From NCBI GenBank assembly GCA_036583965.1, contig JAZBQD010000017.1, positions 21,486,385 through 21,550,384 of the forward strand: DNA of 64,000 nt. Direction: 5' to 3'. Below are positions 39,293-64,000 of this stretch, piece by piece. Each line of letters opens with the position of its first letter. The stretch's first letter is position 1. The translations under genes were made by a program, and so were the position numbers. Below the pieces are notes generated by a model that saw only the letters and a list, made by a program, of their open reading frames with translations, made no database searches and was not told the origin of the DNA. Source of the DNA: Prunella strophiata. Its lineage: Eukaryota; Chordata; Aves; Passeriformes; Prunellidae.

Positions 39293-40450
39293 GCAAGCAT
39301 CCTTATTCCATATAATTTCTGTAATGCCAGGTCCCACTTCGCAGAACCCCATCACTTTCCTCTCTTTTGGTACATATACACACACAAATAAAATTTCCTT
39401 AAACTATGGACCATCCCTGGCTTTTGCCCATTGAGTTCACTGAGCGCATGACCCTGGGCTCCATCTGTCAGGACAAGTTTTCGGGTAGGAGAGGTGTGTG
39501 GTGTTGGACATTGCATGTGGAAAGCTGTTCTGAATCCATCACTGCTGTGCTCATGGTTCCATCAAAGTTCATTAATGTGTGATCAAAAGGGAGTTGGGGT
39601 CAGAGCCCCAAATCCAGCACAGCACAGACAGGCACTATGGGGTGGCCAATGTGGTGATGGGCACAGGGCCATCATAGAAATAATAATTCACAGTGTTACA
39701 CAGTAATTAATTTAATTCATTGGCTATTCTTTCCCAAAATTAGGTCCCTTTGAGACATACCAGACTTTTCCAACCTTTCACAGCACCCACCATGTGCATC
39801 CAGGTCCCTGAGCAAAAATAATCCCAGGGATGGGTTTACCTTTGGTTGACATAGGGATAACTCAGACTCTTTTCCCCAGCATGTTTTTAATGTTCACTGC
39901 AGGAACTTTATCCCCTTGTACAGCAAGCAAAAGTTTAGAGTTGACCACACCAGCTGGTGGGCGATCCCTGGGTGCTGTCTGATTGGGTGGCTTTTGCTAA
40001 ATGTGCACCCCAGGATGTGAAGGTCCCACCACCCACTGCTCTCAGTGTGGTCTTTTACCATCCGTTGCATCATTTGATCTTTCCAGGGACTGATGCATGA
40101 CAGGGAATATGATATTCCCACAGAGTGCCATGCCCAAGTGTTTATGAGGTTGCTTTGGAAATGAATCCCATAATCTGCCTCGATTATTTCTGCTGTACTG
40201 TGCCCCCATAAGACCTGCTTTTCAAGACCCAGGGCAGTGGTGTGGTACAAAGGGTGGTTGATCCCCCCACTGTGAACACATGGCTCTTGCCTTGGTAGAT
40301 TTGGGCGACTGATACACTCAAGCTGCCTGGCCCCACCATATTGACATGTCCTCCATACCAGAGAGGTTTTAATCCCACTGCCTGTTTCACATCCATAACC
40401 TCTGTGATAGTGTCCATGCTCGAGTCCACCCCTCAAACACAACATCAGTT
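39293..40450 (-). pseudogene. Decayed ERVL-type internal region with pol/integrase remnant
   Basis: Minus-strand translation between about 40450 and 39830 shows weak but ordered resemblance to the integrase core and C-terminal part of ERVL-type pol. The resemblance is spread over at least two reading frames (one frame about 40429-40184, another about 40290-39894), with frameshifts and substituted positions. The rest down to the LTR is non-coding. The element lacks gag, protease, reverse transcriptase and a 5' LTR, and is clearly inactive. Assignment rests on recalled family patterns, not on a search. Confidence 0.6.
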
Positions 40451-42404
40451 TAGCCAGGACAGGACCCTGCCCGTGTCACCCCATGATTCATTCCAGAGTG
40501 ATGTTGGATTCTGAAGAAAAGGCCTGTCAGTGTGCACACACACATCCCTCCTGCTCTCCTCTTACTGTTAGGGAGAATTCTTCCCTTTCAGTGTGAGCAG
40601 TTATGCAGATTCTCTAAAACAGAAATGTTTAGGAGAGGAAGTCCTGTGTTCTAAGGCTGTAATTGACCGTGGTCATATACAAATGTCTTCAGGGGGGATT
40701 TTTCTGGTGATGTAAGAGTTTATACAAGCTATCTTTAGAGTGTCTGGCCTAAATTTTGAGAAGTTAGTTAAATGGTATCCCTGTAGCTGACAAAATGCCA
40801 TGGGGTATGATATGTGGAAACAGATGCTATATGAAAAGGGTTTTTTGTAGTGGAAAACAACTGGACATGATTAGAGGTTATTAAGGCACATCCACTCTAT
40901 TACAGAGTTAGGGAAGTGCTACAGTTAGTTGCAACATGGGGAAAAATACCAGGAATGGAAGATATGCTTGTCATATAAAAGACTATAATTGCCCACAGAT
41001 TGTTAGGCTCAAATTATTCCTGGATTCTGCTGAGTGATAAGTAATTTTTTTTTGAAACTTTTAATAAAGTGAGAGCTCTGTGAAAAGCTACAATCATATT
41101 ATGCTTAACTTTTGTAAATCAGAGCTTTAGACTATAGACTGCTGAAAAATGTGGAGGTCAAGTCTTGTGGGATATAATTTACTGTGGTCTGAAATTAAAA
41201 ACCGTCAGAAATGGTTTGACCTATCTCTATGTGTGAGAAAGAATCTTAGTGGCATTGCTTATCAAACTTCCCTGATCTAAGAACCCAAAATACTAAAGCT
41301 ATTTTAAAGTCTAGCGATCTTGCAAAGAAAGACAAGAAAGACTTCTGAAAAGGGTAATACTGAGCTCAAATACATGAAATGTGAATTTGTCAAACTAACA
41401 AAGAAGGCTCTGTGGGTATTATGGGTAAAGCAGACTTTATGTTAAAGCCCTTCTATGAAATCAGATGACTACTACCATTAGGAAGTTGAAGACTGAGTTC
41501 CCTAACTCCTATCTGCTTATCCTCCCATCTTTAAATGGGACTGTTTTGCTTTTTATGATTTCTGGCTTTAGACTAAGTATATTATAAGAGCAATATTTGT
41601 TCCTAAATGAGGCAGCACAAAGTTAAACACACCTCCCCTTTTCCTGACAGAGTTAAGTTTATAAACTAAACTTTCATTTCTGTATTTTAATAAACTGAGT
41701 TCCTTGGAGGATTAAAAACAAGCAGGTCAAGACCACCTCAGTTCTTTCTCAGTTAACAGATTATGCCTCATTTCTGGGAACAGGAAACATTTTATGGACC
41801 ATTGTGGGACTGGGAGTGGAGATAAGTCTCTGCTGTAAAAATACAGAAATATTGCAACTTTTAGTCTTAATGCTGTGAATAAATTTTTTTAATTATTGTT
41901 TTATTTTTGAGGGGGAAACTGGATGATAATGAATGTCCTTTTATTCCACCTGCCTTGATTTCTGTGAGGTTTTACTTCGGTATCATTGCTAAAAAGACAC
42001 TGGTCCAAGATTTCCTATAGGTGGCAACAGTAACAAAGGAAGGCATGCATCCATGAGTGGGAATTTACTCAGCATTCAGGACAGGAAGAATATGGATAAT
42101 GAACTAGTGTTGCAGTCCAGCTCTCAAAAAGTACATGTTTGTTATTTCCCTATACAGTTTTTTAGGTACCTGAGCAAAAGTTAAGCATTTGAAATGGACA
42201 TATGAGCTCAAAATCCTTATAACAAACCTTACAAAAAGTTCTGTGTCAGGAATGGATGGTAACTGACATTGAGCATCAGGGAGGTATGATGATACAGGCA
42301 ATCAATAACAGAATTACTAAAAACGAGAATTCAGCACTGTTGTGAGACAGGTGGTTTATTCTTTCAGATATATAGCATGGAGCTGCTATAGCGAAGCACA
42401 ACCA

Positions 42405-42433
42405 TAATTACTCAATTCTTAATTGAGTAATTA
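42405..42433. repeat. Perfect 13-base inverted repeat with 3-base loop
   Basis: TAATTACTCAATT, loop CTT, AATTGAGTAATTA. Intergenic, in neither gene's UTR. Confidence 0.95.
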
Positions 42434-42734
42434 AAGAGAGGGAGCTTTAAAAGGTTATTTTGAAATGTGTTTTAAGTTGGGAAGTGACAATAATATGTGC
42501 CCATATGTAGTTGTCGGCCTTCGGCCATGAAGTAACTCGAACAACAGCACTGCAAAAAAACAGCTGGTCTTAAAAAAACTTGCCTGTGTGTATATCCTGC
42601 TCCTTGTGTGTGTTTAAGAGAAATTTGCCAGAATTCCCTTTTGGGGCACATTTACCTGTGGGATATTTGTATGTGTTCTACTTGGGAGCATGAGAGATGG
42701 CTCCCTTGATTCCTTCTCTAGAGCTACACATGCA

Positions 42735-42784
42735 GTGAAATGGAATGACATGGAATGGGATGAAATGGAATGGAATGGGATATA
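42735..42784 (-). repeat. ATGGAATG-type microsatellite at a CR1 3' end
   Basis: Imperfect repeats of ATGGAATG and TGGAATGGGA adjoin the 3' terminus of a minus-strand CR1 fragment. CR1 elements end in short tandem 8-mers, so this may be an expanded version of that tail. Confidence 0.6.
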
Positions 42785-43050
42785 CTATTTCAGGAAGGGA
42801 AGGGACCTAAAATGATCATCCAACTGCCTGACCACTTTAGGGCTGACCAATAGTTAAAGCACACTATTAAGGGTATTGTCCCAATGCCTCAACACTGACA
42901 GGTCTGGGGCATCGACCACTCTCTCTAGGAAGCCTCTTCCAAGATCTGAGCACCCTCCTGGCAAAGAAATGCTTCCCAGTGTCAACTCTGAACTTCCCCT
43001 GGCACAGCTTCGAACAATACCCACATGTTCTGTCACTGGACACCAGTTAT
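42785..43050 (-). mobile_element. CR1 LINE 3' fragment
   Basis: Reverse complement of the CR1 3' region: AGGGACCTAAAATGATCATC, then GGGGCATCGACCACTCTCTC, then TTCCCAGTGTCAACTCTGAA. About 265 bases, diverged and 5'-truncated. Confidence 0.8.
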
Positions 43051-44349
43051 TTAGCAAAGGTCCAGTAATACAAAATATAAACTTTTTTTGAATTTCATAG
43101 TATCAGCAAAGGTGTAAACTACATTGCATTCCAAAGTATGCTAAATTCAAAGTTAATCTTCAATTACTTTTACTTGACTAGTTCATGAGTTCATGTGGTC
43201 ATCTGAAGATTTTTTGCTACAGAATCTCTTAATGGTATTTGTACCAGTAGGAAACGAAATTTTCAAAAAGCTGTAACAACGTGGTTGCACAGCTGAGGAC
43301 TTCTGGGGTTGTCATTCCTTAAGAACAGTTTCATTCCATCACACTGCATGTAGAAGTTCTCTAGAAGACAAGATGTTCATCATATTTATCAGATGCCCTT
43401 CACAGAAAATGAGAATCTGTCATGATCTACAAGGAATTGTAGTTTTGTTTTATAAAACTCCATTCTTCCTCCTTTGCATAAGGAAACTATTGTTTGTGGA
43501 ATATGAAATGGGAGTGGAAGATGACTAAGGAGTTAGTAATAAAAAATTCAGTTGATTCTCAGATTATTTAGAAAGAGCTGGCAAGACTGGAATGCAAACT
43601 CAAGAAACTTCCTTTTATTTGTCAAATTAAATATAGTGAGGGTTTGACTTGAAAAATACTAGTCACACCTTCCACTACTTACAAGAATTTCTATGCTTTG
43701 TTAACTAGCTTGCTCTGGTTTGGAGAGTTTTCATTATTTTATCACTAGTGGTGATGTTATCATTGATGGGGGAGGTTATGTTTTCCTGAACTTATTTTCC
43801 TTTTTTGCTTAGTTTGGAAAGGAGTCAGATAAAGCAGACAAAATGTCCTAGAAAGAGTGGCAACAGAAGTTTTAGGTAAGTGTAACACCACTGCCAATAA
43901 GTATTCAGCATTGTTTGCTGAGGTCATTTATGGAATACCAGGAAACCCATGGGAGAGGAAAAACTTAAAAATCTCTGTAGTTTACAGTCTTTCCTCTCTA
44001 TGTTTCTAGAGAATCCTAAACCTTGATGATTCCCAGGTAAGCCAGGCTATGAAGCCTAGAAAGATGCTCCTGGTGCTCACTGTTGGGAAGAGTTCTGCAT
44101 TCCAAACTCTTCTGTGAGGGCCTGATGCTCTAAATCTACTTGGCTGCACCCTCAGATTGGCATGAGGCAGAGACACTTCCTTTGGAGTTTAATAGGTTTC
44201 TATTGGTTCCACAGTAATAAACTCCAGGGAGGGGGGAAAAAACGGGAATACCCTGTAAAGACCTTCTGCCTTTCTAAAGTAGCCAAGTTTTCACTGTTGA
44301 GATATAAGGTTCTTAAGAAATACTGAGGCATCATAGCAGTCCCATAAGA
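43051..44349. other. Intergenic between a CR1 fragment and the REEP5 3' end
   Basis: About 1.3 kb of AT-rich DNA without recognised genes or repeats. Confidence 0.65.
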
Positions 44350-44354
44350 ATCTC

Positions 44355-44376
44355 TTTATTTGTGTCCATTTTTATT
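44355..44376 (-). terminator. REEP5: REEP5 polyadenylation signals (two candidates)
   Basis: Two minus-strand AATAAA hexamers close together at 44355-44360 and 44371-44376, about 2.5 kb downstream of the stop. Other AATAAA motifs closer to the stop could give shorter messages. Confidence 0.45.
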
Positions 44377-46417
44377 TAGCACATTACAGCTTCAGCAAAG
44401 ACATGTAGCAGATGTGTGTACCAACATTTGCACATAAATGTTGTGAAGACACAAAGAAAAGCACTGATCTGCGGGGCCAGCCCAGTGGAGTTACTTCCAG
44501 GAAAGGATAACTTGCTGTAGAAATTCAATCATTTCTACTTACATCAAGGCAAAAAAACAAGGGCAACTTCTGTTAACAACAGACTGTAGTTCTAATTCAA
44601 GTAGAAATCTGACAAAAGAGCACTGATTGTATGTGCTGATAATATCAAGTTGGTAAAGACAAGAAGTTGATTTAAAGCCTTTCAAGTTCTCAGAGAGAAG
44701 CAAGGGACTGTTTCAACACTTACCTAACATCTACCTAGAATGTTTTATCCCCATTAATAACAGTGGAAGAACTGTTTAGTAGTATAAGAAATGAAAAGTA
44801 AATTCTGTCTCTACTACAGACATCATTATGCTTGAAAAATCTAAAATTTTTCTTTTTAGAAAAAGCTTTTAGATAAGTAAGTTATGTAGTGCTTTGCACT
44901 GAAATCAAATAGTCTCTTAAGAATCCTCATTTATTTTCATCTAGTTACTTCTAATCTCAAGAAGTGAAACTAAATTATAGTGGCCACATGAGTGCTTTAC
45001 ATAGAGCTGATAGAGTTTAAAACACAGGACTAAGGTTTAGTAAGGCTTACCAGAAACTCCAGTGGGTTTACGACAGAAGAAGTTAAGACAAGAAATTAAA
45101 CCAGTTAAAATGGTGATACACTTCAAACTTTTTACATGCTTAAAACCTAGAACTTTGCTGTAAACTTTATCCTCTTCAGCATATCCCCTCCTAACAAAAA
45201 GTTGTCAAGGAATGATTAGCTAAGAAATCTAATTTTTTCTTCAAATGACAAACTGCATGCTGTCCTACAGAACATGAGGTACAGCAGGTCTTGTATTTCC
45301 CTATCCAAGCTTCCAGCCCCAAGGGCTATGTTTTCCAGCTCAAAACTTAAAATGCTTTCTCTTATAACTTCTACATCCCCTTTTGTAAAACATATCTCTC
45401 CAGGTTAAAACTGACCTGCTGAGTTGCACTGTGTGCTTCACTCTTTTGCAGTTCTTGCATCTGAAAATTTACAATGAATGCTCATACAACAATTTGTTAC
45501 AGAAAGCCAGAAGTCCTCAAAATTTTATTTTAAGTCTTTAGAATTCAAGATTGTGTACTAGAAATAATTTTTATCCCATCAAAAGCTTAAGCTTCCTTTC
45601 TGCATGTTCTGTGAGCTCAGAACTGCCATACCACTACTCTAGGCTTTTAAGAAATGTCAGCATGGAGATGAAAACATGGGAATTTCAGTAATTCATGCCT
45701 GATTAATTAATGCAATCATTTTTGTTGAAAATACCCCAGTGTGAAAGAGTACCGATGCAAATCTACCAAAAAAAAATTTTTTTTACATTGATTGTAAAAA
45801 AATCCCTTTATTTGCTTAGCAACTTTAGTTGCACTCTTACTGATTGGTCAGGAATATATCAAGTAACAACAGCATCTCCACTCAGGAAGTTTAAGTGCTT
45901 ATATAAAGTTGTTCTTAGTATAGTCAGAAGAGATTGCAGATCTCTATGAGCAGAAAAAGTTCGTGGGAGTTGTAATCTGTCCTCTTAATTATGTAATTCT
46001 GAGGACTGACATCCAAGGCAGTTGATACTTCAAAAGGAATTCAGGAAAAAGTGTTTGTAATGGTGCCATTTCTTAGCTAAAGGTGGCTTGTGCTTTTGAG
46101 TGTGATCTTAAAAAGCACTCTTTTAACAATTTTGGATAACAACTTGTTTTAGCAAGAATAGGCAAGAAGTTGTACTTCAGTCATGTTGTGTTAGTCTTGT
46201 GGGATTTAATGCATCCATTTCTAGCAAATCACTTCAGGCCAATATAAGCTTGATCACGCCAAGGAAGTTATTCTTTCCTATATTTAGTATCCATCCATTT
46301 AAGAATGTACACACTGTACCAAATACTGTGTTACAACAAAACATGCAACAGTGAATGATCTCTATAATCAGGTGCCTAGAACACATAATTCAACAATTTA
46401 CAGCTTTAGTGCTGGGG

Positions 46418-46474
46418 AATTATGCCATCTCTCACATCAATTATGTGAGAGATGCCATTATGCCATCTCTCACA
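46418..46474. repeat. Hairpin plus tandem repeat in the REEP5 3' UTR
   Basis: A 12-base perfect stem (46426-46437 with 46443-46454, CATCTCTCACAT) closes over a 5-base loop. The unit ATTATGCCATCTCTCACA occurs twice, at about 46419-46436 and 46457-46474. Confidence 0.9.
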
Positions 46475-46893
46475 ATAATTCCCTGTATATTCAAGAAGAT
46501 CCATTCAGATTTTTCCCTATTAAATAGGTTTGTGCTACCAGATGTACCACAATCAAAGTGTTAAGAGTAATTTCATAGACAAAGAGACAACTAAAGTGCA
46601 GAGCCTGAGGGATATATACTTTTTTATTTATGTTACTGCAGAAAGAGATTACTGAAAGACTTCTTCTGCATGAAGATGAATAAAATATTTTCATTAAGCT
46701 TCAGATGCTGCCCACTGCATTGCTTTTAAATAAAAATGCATACTCTCTATCAGTCACAGCAAAGTAGTAAGTAAACTTACAGCACATTCCTTTAATATAT
46801 CAAAATGTTTCCAAGGCAATATTATTGAACTTATACCACAGTCCCCAGTAACATCAAGCTGCACAAAGGAGGTGGTAGGGAAACTTATCCAGT

Positions 46894-63900
<17,007 letters not shown>

Positions 63901-64000
63901 CCTGCCCCGCCGGCAGGGGTAGGTTTTTAATCCTGGAGGGTATCAGCATAGATCCCTGCAAGAATGGTGCGCCTTGTTCAAGTAATCAAACAGACAAGAC

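Larger units (their letters stand above)
40451..42784. other. Intergenic between the ERV remnant and a CR1 fragment
   Basis: AT-rich DNA without recognised genes. It contains a perfect 13-base inverted repeat (42405-42433) and a TGGAA-rich microsatellite (about 42735-42784) that leads into the CR1 fragment. Confidence 0.7.
44350..46893 (-). other. REEP5: REEP5 probable 3' UTR
   Basis: About 2.5 kb on the minus strand between the REEP5 stop and candidate poly(A) signals. Human REEP5 has a 3' UTR of similar size as I recall. Contains a hairpin and tandem repeat at 46418-46474. No competing reading frame resembles a protein. Confidence 0.55.

Noticed and set aside
42510..42535. GGCCTTCGGCC mini-palindrome
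   Set aside because: Only a 4-base stem; expected by chance and with no other structure around it.

Overview
The window is nuclear DNA of a bird. The evidence is multi-exon genes with GT-AG introns, truncated CR1 LINE fragments, two ERVL-type long terminal repeats of a family common in avian genomes, no mammalian SINEs, and proteins close to, but distinct from, the human orthologues. The species cannot be fixed by eye; the LTR type would fit a neoavian bird, possibly a songbird.

Three conserved protein-coding genes are present. APC is on the + strand. Its 5' end lies outside the window; nine coding exons, matching classical human coding exons 7-15, run from 761 to 20279 and encode about 2,596 residues from before the armadillo repeats to the C-terminal PDZ ligand. 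SRP19 (+, five exons, 33862-38232, 145 residues) is complete and starts in a CpG island. REEP5 (-, five exons, 63603 down to 46894, 189 residues) is complete, starts in a second CpG island near the right edge, and converges tail-to-tail with SRP19. As I recall it, this APC-SRP19-REEP5 order and orientation is the same in human.

Region by region: 1-13717, APC exons in AT-rich introns, with one GC-rich island in intron 12; 13718-20279, the very large last APC exon with the catenin-binding repeats, SAMP motifs, basic region and SxIP motif; 20280 to about 21220, the proximal APC 3' UTR, opening with a 34-A run; 21220-33500, intergenic DNA with a solo LTR, CR1 pieces and a diverged duplicated block; 33500-34000, CpG island and SRP19 promoter; 33862-38500, SRP19; 38605-40450, a CR1 piece abutting the 3' LTR and a decayed pol remnant of an ERVL-type element; 40450-44350, intergenic; 44350-63603, REEP5 with a probable 2.5 kb 3' UTR and a 10 kb intron 2; 62850-63900, CpG island.

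The genes act in separate pathways: Wnt/cytoskeleton (APC), signal recognition particle assembly (SRP19) and tubular ER shaping (REEP5). They share a syntenic block rather than an operon-like function. I found no convincing new biological system. The best leads are structural: inverted repeats in or near the 3' UTRs, a possible N-terminally extended REEP5, the GC-rich island in APC intron 12, and the duplicated block upstream of SRP19.
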